From Microcella alkaliphila (GTDB lineage: Bacteria > Actinomycetota > Actinomycetes > Actinomycetales > Microbacteriaceae), in assembly GCF_002355395.1 (NCBI RefSeq), contig NZ_AP017315.1, positions 1,736,001 to 1,800,000 of the forward strand: a stretch of 64,000 nt of DNA. The letters are read 5' to 3'. Positions 24,877 through 32,043 of this stretch are shown piece by piece. The notes under the pieces are model-generated. The model saw nothing but the letters and a program-made list of their open reading frames with translations. It did no database searches and was not told the origin of the DNA. Numbering within the stretch: position 1 is the stretch's first letter; every line of letters starts with the position of its first letter. Made by a program: the position numbers and the translations under genes.

Positions 24877-26093
24877 GGGGTGTCCTCCTTTACGGATCGG
24901 GTTACATCGGGCGCAGCCACCGCGCCGGTGTGTTCGAGAATGCGCAGCAGAGTTTCGGAATCTCCGAACCCGCCGGCTTTCGTCCACACGGCAAGTCCAT
25001 CGTGGGGTCCGCCCACGATCGTCATCATCGGCGCCCCTTCGACCGCCGCGTCGCGAACCGCGAGCGCGCGGGCCCCCAGGCGACGGAGGACCGCACGAGC
25101 GCCGTCGCCACCGACGAGCCCGATGACGGCCGGATGCTCGCGTTCGATGATCGACACAGTCACGGCAGCCAAAACATCGGCGACCGCCGCAGCCGCGTCA
25201 CCGTTGCCCTCGGAGACTCGGCTTTGTGGCGTACGGATGAGCGTGACGGGGCGCTCGGCCGGCACTGTCGAGCCAGCCGCCGATACGGCGCTAGCGTCGG
25301 CCAGCGTCGGCTCGACCACCTGGACCACATCCGGACGAGAGTCCCGCAACGTGTCGGCCTGGGCGTGCGACACGGGGTTGAGAGACGACAGGAGGATGAC
25401 GCTCCGTCCGCGGGGCCGTGGCACGTCTGAACTCTCGCGCGAGCCGGGAAGGTGACGCGCGAGCGATTCCGCGAACCCGGCCGACCCAACGACGATGAAC
25501 CGCTCCCCCAGCTGCGCGAGGCGTAGCGCGTACTGATCGAGTTCCGCTTGGCCGCGTGCGTCGAGGATCAGAATCGCTCCGGGCGCGGCCGCCGGGATGT
25601 CATCGATCGTCGCCACTTTCGAGTTCGGGATGCGCGCCACGAGCGAACTCTCGGTGACCGGTGTCACCGGGTCTGTACCGATGGCGGTGCGGTGCACGGG
25701 AGAGCCTCCCACCAATACCTGACCAGCTTCGACGGTGCGAGCCATCGCGGGGTAGGCGGGGCACACGACGGCGACAGCATCGGCGTGCCGGCGTGTCCAC
25801 GCAGCGAGCGCACCCTCGACCTGAGCGGCGATGCTGCCCCGCGCCGTGGAGTCGATCTTGAGGTACAGCCGGGTGGGATTCAGATGCTCGATGGCGGCTT
25901 CGGTCGCGCGAGCAGCCGGAATGTCCGCGAGTGGCCGCGCATCAGAACTGATGGCGACTATCTGGCCAGACAGCTCCGCGTCCTCACGGAGCGCAATGCG
26001 AGCATCCCAGCCTCGCATGCCAAATTGGACTGCCGTGTCGTTAGCGCCCGTCAGGTCGTCGGCGACGATCCCGATGTCGATTGACGGGGTCAT
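24873..26093 (-). CDS. Four-carbon acid sugar kinase (DtnK/OtnK family)
   Basis: The protein has 406 residues. The N-terminal domain shows the DUF1537 signature IGIVADDLTGANDTAVQFGM, then LYLKIDSTARGSIAAQVEGA. The C-terminal nucleotide-binding domain shows VIGLVGGDGARAVLRRLGA and TIVGGPHDGLAVWTKAGGFG. Members phosphorylate threonate, erythronate or related acids at the 4-hydroxyl. The partner PdxA2 dehydrogenase fits D-threonate or D-erythronate, but the exact stereochemistry is not readable. The ATG at 26093 is chosen because the family begins there; the upstream extension is non-conserved. Confidence 0.85.
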   Translation of the reverse strand: MTPSIDIGIVADDLTGANDTAVQFGMRGWDARIALREDAELSGQIVAISSDARPLADIPAARATEAAIEHLNPTRLYLKIDSTARGSIAAQVEGALAAWTRRHADAVAVVCPAYPAMARTVEAGQVLVGGSPVHRTAIGTDPVTPVTESSLVARIPNSKVATIDDIPAAAPGAILILDARGQAELDQYALRLAQLGERFIVVGSAGFAESLARHLPGSRESSDVPRPRGRSVILLSSLNPVSHAQADTLRDSRPDVVQVVEPTLADASAVSAAGSTVPAERPVTLIRTPQSRVSEGNGDAAAAVADVLAAVTVSIIEREHPAVIGLVGGDGARAVLRRLGARALAVRDAAVEGAPMMTIVGGPHDGLAVWTKAGGFGDSETLLRILEHTGAVAAPDVTRSVKEDTP

Positions 26094-26195
26094 GTCAGTT
26101 GCCCTTTCCATGGGTGCTACGGGGACGTGCGGGACATGCGCCACCCGAAGACGCACGTCCCGCACGGGTATGGTGCCCCGTATGAGCGCGACGAC

Positions 26196-27254
26196 CTAGA
26201 GGCGTGGCCCGTCCGCTTCCGTGGCCTGTTCGGACTCGTCGGCAGTTGCCATATCGCGCGCCTCAGCGACAACCTCATCATCGGGGGAATTCAGTGCACC
26301 GTGGCGCTTCAAAACGAACGCGGCAATCAGCGGAGCCAGGATCGCCGTGATCAGAACCGACGCGGCGACCTGCGCGGTTGCCACCTCGACGTACGGGGCG
26401 AACGTCGAGTCGATCTGGCCGACGATCGCGGGCGTCGCGATGGCGTTACCCGCCGTCGTTCCTGCGGCGAAGCCGAGTCCGCTCTTGATGCCGCGGCGCA
26501 GAATGTATTTGTAGCCGAGGTAGACGAGGAACCCAGTGAACGGGGCGACGATAAGGCCCACGACAATGCCCTGTGCACCACCAGTGACGACGTTGCCGAG
26601 GTTGATGCCTGTTCCGAGCGCGAAGGCGAAGAACGGAATCACGATGTTCGGAACCGGAACGAGAATGCTCTTCCACTTTGGGTCGAGGTTTCCAACGATC
26701 ATGCCGAGGACGAACGGGATCACTGCCGCGAGGAGGGCGAGCGCCGGAATTGCGGCGAGACCCGACACACCGAGGAACAGCAGAGAAAGGAACGGACCAT
26801 CGTTGACGGCGGAGGCCATGTAGGCGCCTCGGTCGCGGCTGTCACCGTACTTACCGGTGAACGCAAGCCACAGCCCGCCGTTGCTGTTATCGATGGCGAC
26901 GAGGAGCGCGAGAATCGAGACGCCGAGGATACCGTCGAGGCCCACGATGAGTCCGAGACCGATCACGAGCGCCGCGGGGATGAGCGACTTCGTGAGCAGG
27001 ATGACGCCGGTATGCGCGAGAACGGGGCCGGTATTGCGGACCGAAACCTGGGTGCCCGTGGCGAAGATCAAGAGGGCGATCAGTGGTAGTGCGCTGTTCT
27101 GGAACAGAGCCGTCGTGAAGCTTCCGATCTCCAGAGCCGGCTGGAAGAAGGTGCCGAAGATTGAGCCGAGGATGAGCGGGATGAGCATAAGTCCGCCCGG
27201 GACTCGGTTCATACCGTCAAACAACGGCACGCGAACGCGGGATTCAGCTGCCAT
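26196..27254 (-). CDS. KdgT-family sugar-acid permease
   Basis: The protein has 352 residues and about ten transmembrane helices. It is similar to 2-keto-3-deoxygluconate permeases: NRVPGGLMLIPLILGSIFGT, then LLVAIDNSNGGLWLAFTGKY, VNDGPFLSLLFLGVSGLA and GFAAGTTAGNAIATPAIVG. The acidic tail is cytoplasmic. As first gene of the operon permease-kinase-PdxA2-GntR it probably imports the four-carbon acid by proton symport. The ATG has GGAG 9-12 nt upstream. KdgT relatives serve several sugar acids, so the name gives the family, not the substrate. Confidence 0.85.
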   Translation of the reverse strand: MAAESRVRVPLFDGMNRVPGGLMLIPLILGSIFGTFFQPALEIGSFTTALFQNSALPLIALLIFATGTQVSVRNTGPVLAHTGVILLTKSLIPAALVIGLGLIVGLDGILGVSILALLVAIDNSNGGLWLAFTGKYGDSRDRGAYMASAVNDGPFLSLLFLGVSGLAAIPALALLAAVIPFVLGMIVGNLDPKWKSILVPVPNIVIPFFAFALGTGINLGNVVTGGAQGIVVGLIVAPFTGFLVYLGYKYILRRGIKSGLGFAAGTTAGNAIATPAIVGQIDSTFAPYVEVATAQVAASVLITAILAPLIAAFVLKRHGALNSPDDEVVAEARDMATADESEQATEADGPRL

Positions 27255-27309
27255 GGTGAATCCGTCTCCTTTGGGTAATCCGGGGTACGCCAGTCGGACC
27301 CCTGTGTCC

Positions 27310-27322
27310 GTACATTGAGTAC
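27310..27322. promoter_or_regulatory. Candidate GntR operator before permease
   Basis: GTACATTGAGTAC is an inverted repeat of GTAC halves, 55 bp upstream of the permease ATG and close to the divergent pabC gene. A dyad of this size fits a GntR-family dimer. This is inferred from position and symmetry. Confidence 0.35.
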
Positions 27323-27385
27323 TACCTTTACAGGCAGTGCATAGGCGTGTCAAGTGGCCCGGGGAGCGTGCTAGAAAAGGGATAC

Positions 27386-28291
27386 ATGAGCGCGCCCGAG
27401 CATCTCGCCCTGATCACGCACCGGCCCGACGGGGTCGCGGTCGGGTTTCTCGAGGCCGACGTGTCGCGGCCCCAGCTGAGCGTGCTCGACTCGGCGCCCG
27501 TTCGCGGCGACGGCATCTTCGAGACCTTCAGCGTCGCGAACGGGCGGCCGCAGTCGCTCGAACGGCACCTGGAACGCTTCGCCGCGTCGGCGCGAGCCCT
27601 CGACCTGCCCGAGCCGACGCTCGCCGTGTGGCGTGACGCGATCTTCGCGATCGCCGCGCATTTCGCCGACGTCGAGGAGGCCTGGCTGAAAATCGTGCTG
27701 ACCCGCGGTGTGGAGGCTGGCCCCGCCGCAACCGGCTCGGCGCCCGAGGGCACGGCGCCCACCGGGTGGGTCTATGCGGCTCCCGCCCCCGACTTCAGCC
27801 GCGCACGCATCGAGGGCATCAGCGTCGCCGTGCTCGATCGGGGCCTGCGCAGCGACGTGGCGTCGACGAGCCCCTGGCTGCTCGCAGGAGCGAAGACCCT
27901 CTCCTATGCGGTGAATCGGGCCGCCCAGCGCGAGGCGGCGCGGCGCGGCGCCGACGACGTGGTGTTCGTCTCCAGCGATGGGCTGCTGCTCGAGGGGCCC
28001 ACCTCGACCCTCATCGTGCGGCGGGGGTCGCAGCTCGTCACTCCCCCGGCGTCGCTCGGCATTCTCGCGGGAACGACCCAGGCCGACCTGTTCGAGGCCG
28101 CGCACCTGTGGGGCCTGTCGACCGCGATCGAGGTGCTGCGCGCATCCGACCTGATGTCGGCCGACGCGGCATGGCTCGTGTCGAGTGTGCGGCATGCGGC
28201 GCCCACTCGCGCGGTCGATGGTGAGCCGCTCCCGGTCGATGCTGAGTTGAGCCACCGAATGAACGAATTCTTGAGGGCTCGTCGCGCGTAG
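27386..28291 (+). CDS. pabC: Class IV aminotransferase / aminodeoxychorismate lyase-like
   Basis: The protein has 301 residues. It has the fold type IV PLP pattern: APVRGDGIFETFSVANGRPQ near the start, the lysine in PWLLAGAKTLSYAVN for the Schiff base, EGPTSTLIVRRGSQLVTPP for phosphate binding, and GILAGTTQADLFEA. This combination is seen in PabC, which cleaves 4-amino-4-deoxychorismate to p-aminobenzoate for folate. A branched-chain or D-amino-acid aminotransferase activity is the alternative. AAAGGG lies just before the ATG. It may share the upstream region with the sugar-acid operon on the other strand. Confidence 0.75.
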   Translation: MSAPEHLALITHRPDGVAVGFLEADVSRPQLSVLDSAPVRGDGIFETFSVANGRPQSLERHLERFAASARALDLPEPTLAVWRDAIFAIAAHFADVEEAWLKIVLTRGVEAGPAATGSAPEGTAPTGWVYAAPAPDFSRARIEGISVAVLDRGLRSDVASTSPWLLAGAKTLSYAVNRAAQREAARRGADDVVFVSSDGLLLEGPTSTLIVRRGSQLVTPPASLGILAGTTQADLFEAAHLWGLSTAIEVLRASDLMSADAAWLVSSVRHAAPTRAVDGEPLPVDAELSHRMNEFLRARRA

Positions 28292-28319
28292 CTTCCGGCC
28301 CGGGGATAGGGTCGAACGC

Positions 28320-29639
28320 ATGAACAGCACGATGGAGTGTCTCACCGACTGGATGACACGCCAGCGCTGGTACGCCGGCAAGGGCCGACTGCCGAACCTG
28401 GTAGAGGTGACCCGCGAAGAGTGGTCGTCAGACGATCCCGACGCGCGCGTTCTCGTGCTCATCGTGCGCGACCTGGCGAACAATCCGCCGTCGCTCTACC
28501 ACGTGCCGATCGTGCTGCGGCAGACGGTGCCGAAGGGCGCGGGCCCGGCTCTCATCGGCAAGAACAACGACGGCGATTACCTCTTCGACGGGGCTCACGA
28601 CCCGGCCTACACGAGCGCGCTGCTGCGCCGGATGCACGTGCACCGGCAGGATCGCACCTCACGCGTGCACGGTGGCGAGCAGTCGAACACGTCGATCATC
28701 TTCGACCGGGGAGGCGAGGCACCGGTCGTGGCGAAGGTGTTCCGACTGGTGCACGCGGGCGAGAACCCCGATGTGACGCTGCCGTCGGCGCTGACGGCGC
28801 GCGGCTACCGCCAGGTGCCGCGGATGCTCGGCTCGGTGACCGGCTACTGGGATGACCCGCACGAGCCGAGCCGCTTGTTCTCGGGTCACCTCGCGTTCGC
28901 GCAGGAGTTTGTGCGCGACGTGGTCGACGGGTGGGAGTTGGCGCTTGAGCGCGCCGCCGCCGGGGATGCGTTCGTCGACGAGGCGACTGAGCTCGGCCGC
29001 GTGACGGCGCGCATCCACGCGGGTCTCGCCGAGGCGATGCCCGTGCGCCCCGCGACGCTGGGCGACATCGTGGGGTTCGTCGCTGGCTGGCATCAGCGCC
29101 TCGCGGTGGCGAGCTCGGACGTGCCGGCGTTGCGCGAGCTGCGACCCGCGATCGAGGCGGTGTACGACGCGGCCCAGGATGCACCGTGGCCCGACCTGCA
29201 GCGTGTGCACGGCGACTACCACCTGGGGCAGGTGCTGCGTCGCGCGAGCGGCGAGTGGGTGGTCGTCGACTTCGAGGGCGAGCCGCTGCGCCCGCTCGAT
29301 GAGCGCACCCGGGTCGACTCGCCGCTGCGCGATGTCGCCGGCATGCTGCGGTCGTTCGACTACGTGACCGGGGCGCGGTTGAACACCGCTCCCGACGCGG
29401 ATGCACGGGCGCGCGTCGACGCCGCCTGGTCGCGCGGCACCCGCCACGCCTTCCTCGACGGCTACATCGCCGAGTCGGGCGTGGATCTGCGCGCGCACCG
29501 CGCCTTGCTTGACGCCTTCGAGCTCGACAAGGCCGTGTACGAGGCCATGTACGAGGCGCGTAACCGCCCCACCTGGTTGCCGATCCCGATGGATGCGGTG
29601 CGCTACCTGGTCTCGGAAGCGCGCGCCAGCGCCCGCTGA
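28320..29639 (+). CDS. Maltokinase-like phosphotransferase
   Basis: The protein has 439 residues. The N-terminal cap (TRQRWYAGKGR) and the C-terminal aminoglycoside-phosphotransferase-like domain (RVHGDYHLGQVL with catalytic Asp, then VVVDFEGEPLRP with metal-binding Asp) are those of the Mak/Pep2 and glucosamine-kinase group. The last ~60 residues (ELDKAVYEAMYEARNRPTWL) also match. Mak makes maltose 1-phosphate for glycogen synthesis, but no treS, glgE or glgB is nearby, so glucosamine kinase remains possible. TAGGGT stands 7 nt before the ATG, indicating a leaderless mRNA. Confidence 0.75.
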   Translation: MNSTMECLTDWMTRQRWYAGKGRLPNLVEVTREEWSSDDPDARVLVLIVRDLANNPPSLYHVPIVLRQTVPKGAGPALIGKNNDGDYLFDGAHDPAYTSALLRRMHVHRQDRTSRVHGGEQSNTSIIFDRGGEAPVVAKVFRLVHAGENPDVTLPSALTARGYRQVPRMLGSVTGYWDDPHEPSRLFSGHLAFAQEFVRDVVDGWELALERAAAGDAFVDEATELGRVTARIHAGLAEAMPVRPATLGDIVGFVAGWHQRLAVASSDVPALRELRPAIEAVYDAAQDAPWPDLQRVHGDYHLGQVLRRASGEWVVVDFEGEPLRPLDERTRVDSPLRDVAGMLRSFDYVTGARLNTAPDADARARVDAAWSRGTRHAFLDGYIAESGVDLRAHRALLDAFELDKAVYEAMYEARNRPTWLPIPMDAVRYLVSEARASAR

Positions 29640-29745
29640 GCGGCGCTCACGCTACACGGGGCGCGCTGCCCGAGTCATCCGACGTGCCCGAATCGTCCGG
29701 GGGAGGTTCCGGCAAATCCGGCCCGAAAGTACTCCCCCCTCCCCC

Positions 29746-29897
29746 GCGACTACTCCGGTGTAGGACTTCCTACACTCGAGGAGCGCCCCGCAATCGAGCC
29801 TGCTGGCCCCGAAATGTAGGAAGCCCTACACCAGCGGGGCGCGCGGTGCGAGCGACTCGAGACCAAACTGTAGGAAGTCCTACAGCGGAGTAGTCGC
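29746..29897. repeat. 152-bp inverted-repeat element (MITE-like)
   Basis: The element is bounded by 29-bp inverted repeats with one mismatch (29746-29774 and 29869-29897). Each arm is GCGACTACTCC followed, after two bases, by a 16-bp palindrome of the form TGTAGGA(CT or AG)TCCTACA. A third palindrome, TGTAGGAAGCCCTACA, stands in the middle (29815-29830). The interior has no coding potential. This layout fits a miniature inverted-repeat transposable element or a composite of protein-binding palindromes. It lies in the 420-bp gap between the maltokinase-like gene and the split AbiEi-like gene; the rest of the gap has no recognisable content. No target duplication was identified. Confidence 0.65.
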
Positions 29898-30301
29898 TGG
29901 CAGAGTGGGATGACATCTGAGAGACAGCGGTGATCGTGGCGGAAAACCGGTCTCGGTCATGCTCGTTGCGACCGGATGCGGCTCCTCCACGTGACGCCCG
30001 TAGCGCGCGCCATCCCGAAAACCAGACTGACGCGCGGCGGCCGAGACCGCCTGCACACACCATGGGATCCATGTGGAGCCCCCGCAGCATCGCCCGCCTC
30101 CTCGCAGACCTCGGCGGCATCGCCTCAGCCCGCGAGCTCTACCCGTACGGTCTCGACGCTCAAAACCTTCGGATCGCGCACGACTACGACTCCCTACGGC
30201 GCATCCGGCGCGGGTGGTACGCGCACCCCGAGATTGCCTCGCCCATCGTGCACGCGTGGGCGTGGAGCGGGCTTCTCACCTGTCGGTCCGCACGCGAATT
30301 T

Positions 30302-31706
30302 GGTGACGTCCCTCTGAGTGGTGGAGTTTCTCAACACCGTGCGGGATCAGCTTTTGGTGATTATGCCGCGTTCAGTTCCGGGATCGCCACCTCCTGTTCT
30401 GTTGCGTTGAGGAGTTTCATGGAGTGTTCGCTGAAGTAGCGGCGGTCGGCGCCGTCCCATTCGTCGTGTTGCTCGATCAACACGTGCCCGGCCAGGCGCA
30501 GTAGCGCGGCAGGGTTCGGGAAGGTGCCCACGACATCGGTGCGGCGTTTGATCTCTTTGTTGACCCGCTCCAGTGGGTTGGTGGACCAGATCTGTCGCCA
30601 GTGCGCGGTCGGGAACCCGGTGAAGGCGAGCAGGTCCTCGCGCGCGGTCTCGAGCATGTCGGCGATCTTGGGGTGGGAGCGGGTGAGCATGCGCGTGACT
30701 TCGTCGAACTGGGTGTTCACGTGCTCGGCGTCGGGTTGGGCGAAGATCGTGCGGATAATCGAGGCAACCATGGGGCCTGCAGTCTTGGGCACGTTCGCCA
30801 ACACGTTGCGCATGAAGTGGACCCGGCATCGCTGCCAGGACGAGCCGTGGAACACGGTCTCGATCGCGGCAATCAAACCCGTGTGGGCGTCGGAGATGAC
30901 CAGCTTCACCCCGGCAAGCCCACGAGCCTTCAACGAACGCAGGAACGTGGTCCAGAACGGTTGCGATTCGGTGTCTCCCACCTCGAAACCGAGCACTTCC
31001 CTGCGCCCGTCGGCGGCGATGCCGACCGCGACGACGACGGCTTGGGAGACCACCCGCCGGCCGACGCGGGCTTTGCAATAGGTCGCGTCGAGAAACACGT
31101 ATGGGTAGGCCTGGTCGGCCAGTGGCCGGTCTCGGAACGCGGCGACGTCCTCGTCCAGGTTCGAACAGATCCGCGACACCTCGCTCTTGGAGATGCCGGT
31201 GTCAGCGCCGAGCGCTTTCACTAGATCGTCGACCTTGCGGGTCGAGACGCCGTGAACGTAGGCCTCCATCACGACCGCGAACAAGGCCTGATCGACTCGG
31301 CGGCGCCGCTCCAGCAGCGACGGGAAGAACGACCCCTGCCGCAGCTTCGGAACCCGCAACTCCAACTCGCCCGCAGTGGTCGCAAGGGTGCGCGGGCGGG
31401 TGCCGTTGCGTTGCGTGACACGATCCGGAGTGCGTTCGAACGGGGCGGCACCGATGAACGCAGCCGCTTCGGCATCGATCAGCTCCTGATAGAGCGTCTC
31501 GGTCGCAACCCGGATTCGGTCGGTGACATCGGTGAGTTTAAGTTCCCCGAGCAACTCGAGGAGGGCAGACTGGTCAAGAGCCATCGTGCGTATGTGTCCT
31601 TTCGTGAGATTCCTAGACAGTTCTCCCTGACCATCGCACGATGGCTCACCACGTCAACGACGCGACACTCGAGCCCGAGAATTACACCACCCCAGGGGAC
31701 GTCACC
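30302..31706 (-). mobile_element. IS256-family insertion sequence, complete
   Basis: The element is 1405 bp with imperfect terminal inverted repeats starting GGTGACGTCCC at both ends and continuing through GTGGTG..A..TTCTC. It is flanked by an exact 8-bp direct repeat GCGAATTT (30294-30301 and 31707-31714), the target-site duplication size expected of this family. It contains one full-length transposase gene on the minus strand. Confidence 0.9.
30361..31584 (-). CDS. IS256-family transposase
   Basis: The protein has 407 residues, full length for the family. N-terminal helical region with RVTQRNGTRPRTLATTAGEL; DDE core visible as YPYVFLDATYCKARV (first Asp), KLVISDAHTGLIAAIETVF (second Asp) and the STNPLERVNKEIKRRTDVVG block near the end (catalytic Glu in NPLERVN). 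The conserved WQRCRVHFMRNVL lies between. No frameshift or stop is seen, and the termini and target duplication are intact, so the element was probably active recently. Confidence 0.95.
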   Translation of the reverse strand: MALDQSALLELLGELKLTDVTDRIRVATETLYQELIDAEAAAFIGAAPFERTPDRVTQRNGTRPRTLATTAGELELRVPKLRQGSFFPSLLERRRRVDQALFAVVMEAYVHGVSTRKVDDLVKALGADTGISKSEVSRICSNLDEDVAAFRDRPLADQAYPYVFLDATYCKARVGRRVVSQAVVVAVGIAADGRREVLGFEVGDTESQPFWTTFLRSLKARGLAGVKLVISDAHTGLIAAIETVFHGSSWQRCRVHFMRNVLANVPKTAGPMVASIIRTIFAQPDAEHVNTQFDEVTRMLTRSHPKIADMLETAREDLLAFTGFPTAHWRQIWSTNPLERVNKEIKRRTDVVGTFPNPAALLRLAGHVLIEQHDEWDGADRRYFSEHSMKLLNATEQEVAIPELNAA

Positions 31707-32043
31707 GCGAATTTGGCACCGACCCCTACCGGCAGGATGCACACCTCACGCTCCCCCTGCACATCTGTGTCCGCGCAAACTCGCCGATCGCGAGCCGGCC
31801 GCTCAGCGCCCGCAGCACCGTACCGGTCGTCATTCACTGGGAAACACTTCCGGAGCACGACGACGAACCCGACCGCCGCAGCCCGCGAAGACTCATCCCC
31901 ACAGCCACAACAATCGCCCGTCACGAATCAACCTGCGATCGCGAGCGCGCGCCCACCTACTGCCGACCGGTCAGCCGCGTGCGACATCCGCCGTCAGCGG
32001 GGTGGTTGCCAGAAACCGGCTGGCTCGCCTGACAAACAGGCCC

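Larger units (their letters stand above)
30062..32032 (+). pseudogene. AbiEi-like antitoxin gene split by IS256 insertion
   Basis: The 5' part (30062-30301) encodes an AbiEi-type winged-helix start: WSPRSIARLLADLGGIASAR, then LRRIRRGWYAHPEI and GLLTCRSAREF. It is cut by the insertion sequence. Joining the sequence across the 8-bp target duplication restores the frame: EF continues as GTDPYRQDAHLTLPLHICVR, then STVPVVIHWETLPEH, with a stop at 32030-32032, giving 185 residues. Such genes usually continue into a DUF559 nuclease-like domain, which is missing or decayed here. Start is ATG 30062 (or 30071). Loss of function by insertion is clear. Confidence 0.8.
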
